Positions 24,618 to 30,304 of a stretch of 30,349 bases of DNA are shown in pieces. Source of the DNA: Bacillota bacterium (GTDB lineage: Bacteria > Bacillota > Clostridia > Christensenellales > Aristaeellaceae); the NCBI GenBank assembly GCA_023411375.1, contig JAEYOW010000002.1:1-30349 (forward strand). The letters run 5' to 3'. The first letter of the stretch is position 1; each line of letters starts with the position of its first letter. A program made the position numbers and the translations under genes. Below the pieces are notes generated by a model, which made no database searches, was not told the DNA's origin, and was given only the letters and a program-made list of their open reading frames with translations.

Positions 24618-25342
24618 CGCGCAAACACTTCCTTTCTGGCGCAGCTGGGGCAGCCGGATTTACCGGCAAGCAAGCGTGGCAACACGTCGGCGGTTTTTCC
24701 CTTCTGCTGCAATTCGCCGTCGCCAATTACCACCAGCTCGTCCGCGATTTCAAGGATGCGCTCCTGATGGGAAATAATCATCAGCGTTCCCTGGAGGGAT
24801 TTGCGCATCTCCTGAAACACGTCGATCAGGTTGGTAAAGCTCCACAGGTCGATGCCGGCCTCCGGCTCGTCAAACACCGACAGGCGGGTATGCCGCGCTA
24901 AGACCGTCGCAATTTCGATGCGCTTGATCTCGCCGCCGGAAAGGGTGGCGTTGACCTCACGGTCTACATACTCCCGCGCGCAGAGGCCCACGCGGCTCAA
25001 AATGCCGCAGAGACGGTCCTCATCAACCCCGCCGCCAGCCGCCAGTTCAATCAGCTGACGTACGCTAAGCCCTTTAAAGCGCACCGGCTGCTGGAACGCA
25101 AAGCTGATGCCCAGCCTTGCACGCTGGGTAACATCCAGCCCGGTGATGTCCTTGCCATCCAGCAGAAGCCGCCCACTGGAGGGACTCTCCAGCCCCGCGA
25201 TAATTTTGGCCAGCGTGGTCTTGCCCCCGCCGTTTGGTCCTGTAATCACCACCAGCTTATTTTCGGATATCGTCAGGCTGATATCCTTTAAAACGGACGC
25301 GCCGTCCGGCGTGCTCCAGGAAATGTTTTTAAGTTCCAGCAT
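24614..25342 (-). CDS. sufC: SufC-type Fe-S assembly ATPase
   Basis: A 242-residue soluble ABC ATPase that powers the SufB scaffold. Walker A is GPNGGGKT (35-42), the Q-loop is at 84-85 (FAFQQP) and the signature is LSGGE (134-138). Walker B is VFDEPEAGID (156-165) with DEPEAG typical of SufC, and the H-loop His is 192. The protein ends with a CPSC motif (C231, C234) in a basic tail, not expected for the ATPase itself. I start at 25342 (MLELKNISW); the frame is open further upstream but that part is not ABC-like. AAGGAAG is about 13 bases upstream, a little far. It overlaps sufB by four bases. Confidence 0.9.
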   Translation of the reverse strand: MLELKNISWSTPDGASVLKDISLTISENKLVVITGPNGGGKTTLAKIIAGLESPSSGRLLLDGKDITGLDVTQRARLGISFAFQQPVRFKGLSVRQLIELAAGGGVDEDRLCGILSRVGLCAREYVDREVNATLSGGEIKRIEIATVLARHTRLSVFDEPEAGIDLWSFTNLIDVFQEMRKSLQGTLMIISHQERILEIADELVVIGDGELQQKGKTADVLPRLLAGKSGCPSCARKEVFAR

Positions 25343-25444
25343 CCTGAGTGTCGCTTCCTTTCCGTGCGACCGGCTTGTTGCATGTCCGGGCCGCGCCGCG
25401 ATCATCCTTCGCCCAAAAGGCACGAAGGTTGACGCCGCATAAGT

Positions 25445-25473
25445 ATTATACGACAAATTTCCATTTTCCGAAA
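25445..25473 (-). promoter_or_regulatory. Possible sufCB promoter
   Basis: On the minus strand a perfect TATAAT (25450-25445) has only a weak -35 candidate TTTCGG, 17 bases upstream. This is about 100 bases before the sufC start. A weak -35 could mean activator dependence. Confidence 0.4.
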
Positions 25474-25525
25474 CCGCTTCTTTAGGCTTCAAAATAATTG
25501 GCCTTTGCATGGCCGCCCATAGACG

Positions 25526-25562
25526 GCAAAAGGCCCCTGCATCCATATCGGAGCGGGGGCCG
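25526..25562 (-). terminator. Intrinsic terminator of the ABC transporter operon
   Basis: On the minus strand GGCCCCCGC (25562-25554) pairs with GCAGGGGCC (25541-25533) and TTTTGCC follows. It lies 16 bases after the permease stop. Confidence 0.75.
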
Positions 25563-25578
25563 GCTTGCGCGCCTGCGC

Positions 25579-26226
25579 TTATAAATCCAGCTTTTCAAAA
25601 GCCTTCTCCGACCTGCGAAGGGCGAGCCAGGTAAGCGCTATATAGCATAAAAACCCAACCGTCAGCACCGCAAGCTTCTCGGTAATGAAGCGCGGGTCGG
25701 GCATATCCAGCCGGTCGCGCATGAAGGGCACGATATGGCAAAGCGCCTCCGCCGCAATGATCAGAACCCACATCACCACGCTTGTAATGGCGAAAGCCTT
25801 ACCCACCTTATCCGGCGCGGCGTAATAGGCGGTGAGAAATATCCAGTTATACAGCCCGAACAGCAGTAGGGATATCCCGAAAAAGGCGATATTGGCGTCC
25901 ATTCCCACCTCGTTGCCCGGCAGGGGCAAACGCTGGCGCAGGATGGCAAACGGCACGGCAATCAGCAGTTGTATAAGCTCGATCATCACCACAAAACCAA
26001 ACCGTGCCCTGACAAGGTCGCGCTTGCGAATGGGCAGGGACATGGTGAAATACAGGTCGTGATTCTCGCGGCCTGTAAGGCATACAAAGAAAATGCCCAG
26101 CATGGAATAGAAAAGGATAACATAATACGGATAGGAAGGAATCAGCAGCATGGCGGAGAGCAGCCAGAACAGCGCGACCGTGGGATGGAAGGCCAGCCGC
26201 AGCTCCTTGTAAAGCAGGTTTTTCAT
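25579..26226 (-). CDS. ABC-2 type transporter permease
   Basis: A 215-residue membrane protein with about six hydrophobic segments (near 14-30, 33-52, 77-95, 110-133, 142-165, 190-207). Its N-terminal MKNLLYKELRLAFHP and the cytoplasmic TMSLPIRKRDLVRARF loop are typical of ABC-2 exporter permeases of the YtrC/bacitracin-export-like kind. It pairs with the ATPase 53 bases upstream. The ligand is unknown; such pairs export lipids or peptide antibiotics or act in envelope stress. The ribosome site before the ATG is a modest GAGAGGACGATG-like stretch. Confidence 0.85.
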   Translation of the reverse strand: MKNLLYKELRLAFHPTVALFWLLSAMLLIPSYPYYVILFYSMLGIFFVCLTGRENHDLYFTMSLPIRKRDLVRARFGFVVMIELIQLLIAVPFAILRQRLPLPGNEVGMDANIAFFGISLLLFGLYNWIFLTAYYAAPDKVGKAFAITSVVMWVLIIAAEALCHIVPFMRDRLDMPDPRFITEKLAVLTVGFLCYIALTWLALRRSEKAFEKLDL

Positions 26227-26279
26227 CTATTATCATCGTCCTCTCTCAAGCATGAACGGCAGGAAATGGTGCTATTCAT

Positions 26280-27116
26280 TTACGGCTTTTCCATATGCAC
26301 CATAATGGTTTCCAGGTCGGCCGGCTTACCGTCAAGCCCCAGCGCCTCCGCGTCCCCGGCGGCAATCAGAGCCGAATAGCCCGTCTTGGCGCGCTTAAGG
26401 CCGATCAAGGGGGATCTGACGGCGCCGGTTAGCTGCGGCTCTGAAAGCACGAGCGCACGGTAGCGGGATACAAACCCAGCCATATCCTCGCTGGCCAGAA
26501 CACGTCCGTTCTTGATATAGGTGATGCTGTCCGCGCACTTATCCAGGTCGGATGTAATATGGGTGGAGAACAGGATGCTCACGCCCTGGCGGGCCAGTTC
26601 CAGAAATACATCCAGCAAATCGTCTCGGGAGACGGGGTCCAGGCCGCTGGTCGGCTCGTCGAGAATCAGCAATTCGGCGCGGTGGCTCAACGCAAGCGTC
26701 AGCGCGTACTTGACTTTCATGCCCGCCGACAGCTGCGCGGGCGTCTTTCCCCCGTCCAGCCCAAACATATCCATATATTGTGTGTAGGCATTCTCGTCCC
26801 AGTTTGTATAAAAGCGGCGCGTTACGTCCGTGATTGCGCTAAGCTTCTTTTTGGTATAATGATCTACGCCGCCGGAAACAAAGCCAATGCGGCGCTTGAT
26901 ATTGAACTCATCGTCACAAAAGCGTTCGCCGAAAAACAGAATCTCGCCGCTGTCGGGATGAACAAAGTTGAGCAGGGATTTGAGCGTTGTGGTTTTACCC
27001 GCGCCGTTGCGCCCGATAAAACCCATAATCTCCCCCTGCCGTACGTCGAAGCTTACATCCCGCAGCTCAAATTTTTCATATGCCTTACTTAGCCCGCGAA
27101 TGGTCAATACATTCAT
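26280..27116 (-). CDS. ABC transporter ATP-binding protein
   Basis: A 278-residue ATPase of the YtrB/BcrA group. Walker A is GRNGAGKT (35-42), the signature is the variant LSAGMKVK (about 129-136), Walker B is LLILDEPTSGLD (149-160) and the switch His is 176. The last 75 residues form a regulatory-like extension. The GGAGG seven bases before ATG at 27116 fixes the start; the frame upstream lacks coding character. It is first of two genes. No GntR-family regulator, the usual partner, is next to it, but the promoter has a palindrome. Confidence 0.9.
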   Translation of the reverse strand: MNVLTIRGLSKAYEKFELRDVSFDVRQGEIMGFIGRNGAGKTTTLKSLLNFVHPDSGEILFFGERFCDDEFNIKRRIGFVSGGVDHYTKKKLSAITDVTRRFYTNWDENAYTQYMDMFGLDGGKTPAQLSAGMKVKYALTLALSHRAELLILDEPTSGLDPVSRDDLLDVFLELARQGVSILFSTHITSDLDKCADSITYIKNGRVLASEDMAGFVSRYRALVLSEPQLTGAVRSPLIGLKRAKTGYSALIAAGDAEALGLDGKPADLETIMVHMEKP

Positions 27117-27200
27117 TGTCTTGCCTCCAAAGGGTCGTCGAGATGGCTTGCTTGTAAAACCTTCATCGTTACACAACAAGCTTTACATAACATATATTAT

Positions 27201-27229
27201 ATTATTAACCATCGATGGGTTTTTGTCAA
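27201..27229 (-). promoter_or_regulatory. ABC operon promoter with palindromic operator in the spacer
   Basis: On the minus strand TTGACA (27229-27224), a 17-base spacer and AATAAT (27206-27201). The spacer contains the perfect palindrome CCATCGATGG (27209-27218), extendable to AACC...GG(G)TT, ideally placed for a repressor that blocks RNA polymerase. Confidence 0.65.
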
Positions 27230-27255
27230 TAGCACGACAAAAAATTTTGCCTCAG

Positions 27256-27297
27256 TGTGACGCGGTCACGGAAGCGCAAGTAAAAACGCGCTATGAT
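27256..27297 (+). promoter_or_regulatory. Ferredoxin-operon promoter with Crp/Fnr-like activator site
   Basis: TGTGAcgcggTCACG (27256-27270; inner palindrome GTGAC-GCG-GTCAC) lies upstream of TATGAT (27292-27297). No good -35 is present 17 bases before the -10. The palindrome centre is about 41 bases before the predicted start (near 27304), the class II position for Crp/Fnr activators. The half-sites are separated by five bases, one fewer than in the E. coli CRP consensus. Confidence 0.5.
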
Positions 27298-27322
27298 AAG
27301 GCCATCCCAAGGAGGTGCTGAT

Positions 27323-27520
27323 ATGCCGGTACACAAAAAAGCAGTCGTCCGCAAAGAGGAATGCGTGGCCTGCGGATGCTGCGTGAAGGTTTGCCCAAAG
27401 AACGCCATTGAGGTAATTGGAGGCGTGTACGCCCTGATCGACTCCGCGCTTTGCGTAGGCTGCGCAAAATGCCAGAGGACTTGCCCCGCCTCTGTGATCG
27501 AAATGAGGGAGGCCAAATGA
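27323..27520 (+). CDS. 2[4Fe-4S] ferredoxin
   Basis: A 65-residue clostridial-type ferredoxin with two full cluster motifs, C14-x2-C17-x2-C20-x3-C24P and C44-x2-C47-x2-C50-x3-C54P. A Lys/Arg-rich N-terminal tail precedes them. The ATG at 27323 has AAGGAGGTG six bases upstream. The stop overlaps the start of the next gene by four bases (ATGA), so the ferredoxin and the membrane Fe-S protein are made together, which suggests they exchange electrons. Confidence 0.93.
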   Translation: MPVHKKAVVRKEECVACGCCVKVCPKNAIEVIGGVYALIDSALCVGCAKCQRTCPASVIEMREAK

Positions 27521-28089
27521 AAAGGCGCTGGTATGATTATTTGTGGATAGCCTCGGCCGTGTATTTGCTGCTGGGTTTTGTAAACATATTGTTTGCGTGG
27601 CTTGGACTTCTGTGCTTTTTCATCCCGCTTTTGATGGCGGCATTCGGACGCGAGAAGGCTTATTGCAACCGCTATTGCGGACGCGGGCAGCTGTTTTCCC
27701 TCCTTGGCGGCAGGTTTGGGCTCTCCCGCAACAGAGATATTCCCAAATGGATGCGCTCAAAAGGGTTCCGTTACGGGTTCCTGATCTTTTTTCTGGTGAT
27801 GTTCCTCAACATGCTGCTAAGCACCTACCTCGTGCTTGCGGGCAGCAGAACGCTGGGCCAGGCCGTAACCCTGCTTTGGACGTTTAAACTTCCCTGGCAT
27901 TGGGCGTACCATGGCACGTTGTTTGCGCCGTGGGTAGTGCAGTTCGCGTTCGGTTTTTACAGCGTGATGCTCACCTCGACACTGCTCGGGCTTGTTACAA
28001 TGGCGCTTTACAAGCCCCGTTCCTGGTGCGTCTACTGCCCAATGGGTACCATGACGCAGCTGATTTGCAAGGCGAAAGCCAAAACCTGA
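27517..28089 (+). CDS. NapH/CcoG-like polyferredoxin membrane protein
   Basis: A 190-residue protein with about four membrane helices (near 8-27, 28-43, 84-109, 138-165). Cysteine motifs lie beside the membrane: C50-NRY-C54-GRGQ after the second helix and C171-x2-C174-PMG with C184 after the fourth. This pattern (Cx3CxxG and CxxCPxG) is typical of the NapH/NosR/RdxA-type membrane electron carriers. The family tends to move electrons between quinone or ferredoxin and a partner across the membrane. The ATG at 27517 lies in the ferredoxin stop. The partner is unknown; the gene order points to ferredoxin and thioredoxin. Confidence 0.82.
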   Translation: MKRRWYDYLWIASAVYLLLGFVNILFAWLGLLCFFIPLLMAAFGREKAYCNRYCGRGQLFSLLGGRFGLSRNRDIPKWMRSKGFRYGFLIFFLVMFLNMLLSTYLVLAGSRTLGQAVTLLWTFKLPWHWAYHGTLFAPWVVQFAFGFYSVMLTSTLLGLVTMALYKPRSWCVYCPMGTMTQLICKAKAKT

Positions 28090-28104
28090 AAGGATGGATC
28101 AACA

Positions 28105-28416
28105 ATGGAAGCGATTGAAATCACCGCAAAAAACTATAACGAAAAAGTTGCCAAGTCGGCCAAAACCGTTCTGCTGGACTTCTGGGCCCCGTGGTGCGGC
28201 CCATGCCGGATGGTATCGCCGCTGATTGACGAAATCGCGGCCGAGCGCGGCGACATTGTGGTCGGCAAGGTCAATGTGGATGAACAGCCGGAGCTTGCCC
28301 AGACCTTCAACGTAGCGAGCATCCCCACGCTGGCAGTTGTGCGCGGCGGAAAGCTGGTGCGGCAGACCACCGGCGCGCGGCCAAAGCCTGGAATTCTTTC
28401 AATGCTAGAAGGTTAA
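28105..28416 (+). CDS. trxA: Thioredoxin
   Basis: A 103-residue thioredoxin with the WCGPC active site (Cys31, Cys34), buried Asp25 and the cis-proline loop SIPT. It reduces disulfides in cytoplasmic proteins. AAAGGATGG lies about nine bases before ATG, 15 bases after the previous stop, so it belongs to the ferredoxin operon. No thioredoxin reductase is adjacent; reduction by ferredoxin-fed electrons is a possibility from context only. Its last 12 bases overlap the end of the convergent Crp/Fnr gene. Confidence 0.92.
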   Translation: MEAIEITAKNYNEKVAKSAKTVLLDFWAPWCGPCRMVSPLIDEIAAERGDIVVGKVNVDEQPELAQTFNVASIPTLAVVRGGKLVRQTTGARPKPGILSMLEG

Positions 28417-29076
28417 GGCGTGCAACTTCCCGCGGTCAAGGATTGTGACCCCGCCGCGGGAAACCTCCACCACGCCCTCGCCCGCAAAGTATTTCAGCAT
28501 CCGGCTCACCGCCTCGCGCGCCGAGCCCATATACCTGGCGATCTGCTCCTGCGTAAGCTTTATTGTGTTGCTGTTTGTTTGGTTAACCTCCGCCTCCAGA
28601 AACACCGCCAGGCGTTGATCCAGCCGCAAAAACAGGATTTGCTGAACTGCCCATATCGCGTCCGAAAAGCGGTTGACAGCCATGGACAGCGCGTAATTCT
28701 GAACATAAAGGTTGCTCTCGGAAATATCCGCGAGCACCTTTCCGTTGATAATCAGGCACTGCGCGTCCTCCTGCGCGTCTACAAACACATCAAACGTGAT
28801 GGCTTTGAGCACGCAGGAAGCGGAGAGCATGCATACCTCGCCCGGATACAGGCGGTAGAGCGTGACCTCCCTGCCCTCGCCGGACAGCAGATACGCTCTT
28901 GCGCTGCCGCTTGTCATGACGATCGCGCCAGTGCATTCCGCGCCGCCGCCATGGATGGTTTCCCCTTTTTGATAGCGGCGGGCGGTTACGCTGGCAAGCA
29001 GGCGCCCGCGTTCCTCCGGTGTCAGGCGGGGCCAAAAGGGAAAAAGCTCCGACGGCTCGCGGGGTAACGTCAGCAC
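28405..29076 (-). CDS. Crp/Fnr-family transcriptional regulator
   Basis: A 223-residue regulator with an N-terminal cyclic-nucleotide-binding-like beta barrel (about 12-120), a dimer helix and a C-terminal winged helix. The recognition helix region is LTQEQIARYMGSAREAVSRMLKYF (174-197). Arg187, Glu188 and Arg192 line up with Arg180, Glu181 and Arg185 of E. coli CRP, so half-sites like TGTGA are expected. It has no FNR-like N-terminal Cys cluster, but four cysteines (48, 82, 88, 107) in the sensor domain, including CMLSASC, might sense redox. The GTG start follows GGGAGG by nine bases. It is convergent with the ferredoxin-thioredoxin operon and probably controls it and itself. Confidence 0.88.
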   Translation of the reverse strand: MLTLPREPSELFPFWPRLTPEERGRLLASVTARRYQKGETIHGGGAECTGAIVMTSGSARAYLLSGEGREVTLYRLYPGEVCMLSASCVLKAITFDVFVDAQEDAQCLIINGKVLADISESNLYVQNYALSMAVNRFSDAIWAVQQILFLRLDQRLAVFLEAEVNQTNSNTIKLTQEQIARYMGSAREAVSRMLKYFAGEGVVEVSRGGVTILDRGKLHALTF

Positions 29077-29105
29077 GGCAAACAGCCTCCCAACATTGTA
29101 AGCTT

Positions 29106-29118
29106 CTGACGGCGTCAG
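29106..29118. promoter_or_regulatory. Palindromic operator candidate in the Crp/Fnr gene leader
   Basis: CTGAC-GGC-GTCAG is a perfect palindrome that shares the core TGAC-N3-GTCA with the site at 27257-27269. It lies between the -10 and start codon of the regulator gene, where a bound protein would repress. Confidence 0.45.
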
Positions 29119-29134
29119 GCCGCCTGTTCTTTTG

Positions 29135-29163
29135 ATCGTACTCTAACGCCGCCGTCCTGTCAA
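29135..29163 (-). promoter_or_regulatory. Promoter of the Crp/Fnr regulator gene
   Basis: On the minus strand TTGACA (29163-29158), a 17-base spacer and TACGAT (29140-29135). Transcription would start near 29128. Confidence 0.7.
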
Positions 29164-29294
29164 TGCGCCGGCGGGAAAGGATAGAAATAAATGAAATCTG
29201 GTATTTTTCATAAACGCGGAGTGTTTTGCCCATTCTATTGCCGGCTGCGCCTGAAGCCCAGCCGACAGTCCAAACACAGATGGAGGGAGTCCTG

Positions 29295-29585
29295 TTGATT
29301 ACAGCACAAAAGGCCAAGGAGATCATGGATGTCGGTGGAAGCGTCGTCATTGTGGACGTGCGCGCGCAGGATGAGTATGACCCCGGGGCGGTTCTTCTGC
29401 CTGATTATGAGCTTGCCAGCCGTGCGCAGACGGAGCTGCCCGATAAAGACGCGACCCTTCTGGTGTATTGCCGAAGCGGCCGCAGAAGCCAAAGCGCGGC
29501 GCATAAGCCGGCCGCCATGGGCTATACCGACGTGCGGGATTTCGGCGGCGTGATCGACTGGCCGTATGGGCTTGTCAGGCAATAG
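29295..29585 (+). CDS. Rhodanese-like domain protein
   Basis: A 96-residue single rhodanese domain. The active-site loop is CRSGRRS, with the persulfide-forming Cys, in VYCRSGRRSQSAA. The usual segment DxGHIPGA is shortened to DPGA, a deletion of three or four residues in a loop near the active site. The TTG at 29295, five bases after GGAGGGAG, is the best start. It probably moves sulfur or reduces polysulfide, in keeping with the neighbouring thioredoxin. An ATGAAA/TTTCAT inverted repeat (29191-29211) in the intergenic gap may be a control site. No strong promoter was found. Confidence 0.85.
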   Translation: MITAQKAKEIMDVGGSVVIVDVRAQDEYDPGAVLLPDYELASRAQTELPDKDATLLVYCRSGRRSQSAAHKPAAMGYTDVRDFGGVIDWPYGLVRQ

Positions 29586-29588
29586 TTT

Positions 29589-29602
29589 GCCGGCGCGCCG
29601 GC
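29589..29602. repeat. GC palindrome after the rhodanese gene
   Basis: GCCGGCGCGCCGGC is a perfect 14-base palindrome three bases after the stop codon. There is no T-run, so it is only a possible weak terminator. Confidence 0.35.
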
Positions 29603-29668
29603 CTTACGGAGTAACACTGTTAAATAAAATTCTACGGAGCGCGCCATACTATCCCCGAGGTGAGAGGC

Positions 29669-29818
29669 ATGGCAAAACAGGGTATGAAACGGATTGACCC
29701 CCGCGATCCCAAACGGACGCAATGGAACCACAAGCAGAACCTCCCCATCAACGAAGAAAGGCCCGTTCCGGAAATTCAGGGCAAAGCAAAGCAAAGCGGC
29801 AAAAAAATTGACGATTGA
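29669..29818 (+). CDS. Small basic hypothetical protein (49 aa)
   Basis: A 49-residue, highly charged soluble protein starting MAKQGMKRIDPRDPK and ending KQSGKKIDD; it has 11 Lys/Arg, no hydrophobic segment and no cysteine. The motif PVPEIQGKAK recalls small conserved proteins of Clostridia, but I cannot name a family. GAGGTGAGAGG lies just before the ATG. Codon choice (GGC, CGC, CCC) resembles the neighbours, in contrast with the AT-rich sequence that follows. The -35 box of the next promoter lies inside its last codons. Function unknown; a DNA- or RNA-binding role is only suggested by charge. Confidence 0.55.
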   Translation: MAKQGMKRIDPRDPKRTQWNHKQNLPINEERPVPEIQGKAKQSGKKIDD

Positions 29819-29835
29819 CGTTGAAGTGATATAAT
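29808..29835 (+). promoter_or_regulatory. Strong promoter at the end of the 49-aa gene
   Basis: TTGACG (29808-29813), a 16-base spacer and TATAAT (29830-29835) with an extended TGA before it. It reads into a gap with no evident gene until 30039 and may make an RNA ending at the hairpin near 29950. Confidence 0.6.
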
Positions 29836-29859
29836 ACCCGGTTGCTCTAAAAATTTCCG

Positions 29860-29885
29860 GGGTGTATCTCAATTTTGTGTAAACT
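29860..29885. mobile_element. Possible remnant of an IS256-family end
   Basis: Read on the minus strand, this stretch starts GTTTACACAAAATTGAG and resembles the terminal inverted repeats of IS256/Mutator-type elements. No transposase and no second end are seen here, so this is a weak resemblance only. Confidence 0.2.
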
Positions 29886-29911
29886 CTGAATGTTGGTGCA
29901 AAATCAAAAAG

Positions 29912-29962
29912 CGAACGCTGCGGCGGGCAGAGCTATCTGTCTGCCGCCTTTAACGCATTCGA
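29912..29962 (+). terminator. Long hairpin, possible terminator
   Basis: GGCGGGCAGA (29922-29931) pairs with TCTGCCGCC (29940-29948) with one bulge, and CGAA-GC with GC-TTCG extends the stem. Only TTT follows, so the terminator function is uncertain. Confidence 0.4.
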
Positions 29963-29986
29963 ACAAAAAACTGCCCCCTACCCGAA

Positions 29987-30015
29987 TTGAAGGACAAAAA
30001 AACATTCGATATAAT
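29987..30015 (+). promoter_or_regulatory. Promoter of the interrupted mini-gene
   Basis: TTGAAG (29987-29992), a 17-base spacer and TATAAT (30010-30015); transcription would start near 30022. Confidence 0.7.
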
Positions 30016-30038
30016 GGAAAGGAAAGGGGACAAGAACC

Positions 30039-30173
30039 ATGAGCAACAACAAAGCAAGTAAAAGCAAACGGGGAGCACCGCTGGATATTAGTCAATAAAG
30101 TGGACAAAGAAATCAGGAAAGACAGAACAAACGTTCACGTTCATTGGGCGATAAGCCACCATTAGAGGAATGA
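30039..30173 (+). pseudogene. Small basic protein gene with an in-frame TAA (19 + 24 codons)
   Basis: The ATG at 30039 has AAAGGGGAC upstream and a strong promoter at 29987. Nineteen codons (MSNNKASKSKRGAPLDISQ) end at TAA (30096-30098). The same frame continues for 24 codons (SGQRNQERQNKRSRSLGDK, then PPLEE) to TGA at 30171. Both halves have the same Lys/Arg/Asn/Gln/Ser-rich character, so this looks like one 43-residue protein with a nonsense codon, or a stop that is read through. A strong hairpin follows at once. The function is unknown. Alternatively only the 19-residue peptide is made. Confidence 0.4.
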
Positions 30174-30174
30174 G

Positions 30175-30240
30175 GGCGGAGAGAATTATAAAAGCCATTG
30201 ATGTAGGCAAAAAGGCTTTTATAATTATAATCCGCCTTTC
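30175..30240 (+). terminator. Strong terminator after the mini-gene
   Basis: AATTATAAAAGCC (30184-30196) pairs with GGCTTTTATAATT (30214-30226), enclosed by GGCGGA/TCCGCC (30175-30180, 30231-30236) and followed by TTTC. Confidence 0.7.
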
Positions 30241-30244
30241 TACG

Positions 30245-30280
30245 AAAGGCACCGACGGGGTTATGAAACGCGGTGCTTTT
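30245..30280 (+). terminator. Second hairpin terminator candidate
   Basis: AAAGGCACCG (30245-30254) pairs with CGGTGCTTTT (30271-30280), one wobble pair, ending in a T-run. Confidence 0.5.
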
Positions 30281-30304
30281 GCTGTGAGTGAGTGTTTGCT
30301 ATAC

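Noticed and set aside
27256..27270. Site as a textbook CRP site
   Set aside because: The half-sites are five, not six, bases apart and the right half is imperfect, so I call it only Crp/Fnr-like.
29904..30107. 67-codon minus-strand frame opposite the mini-gene
   Set aside because: No ribosome site; it is the reverse complement of the mini-gene, its promoter and a hairpin.
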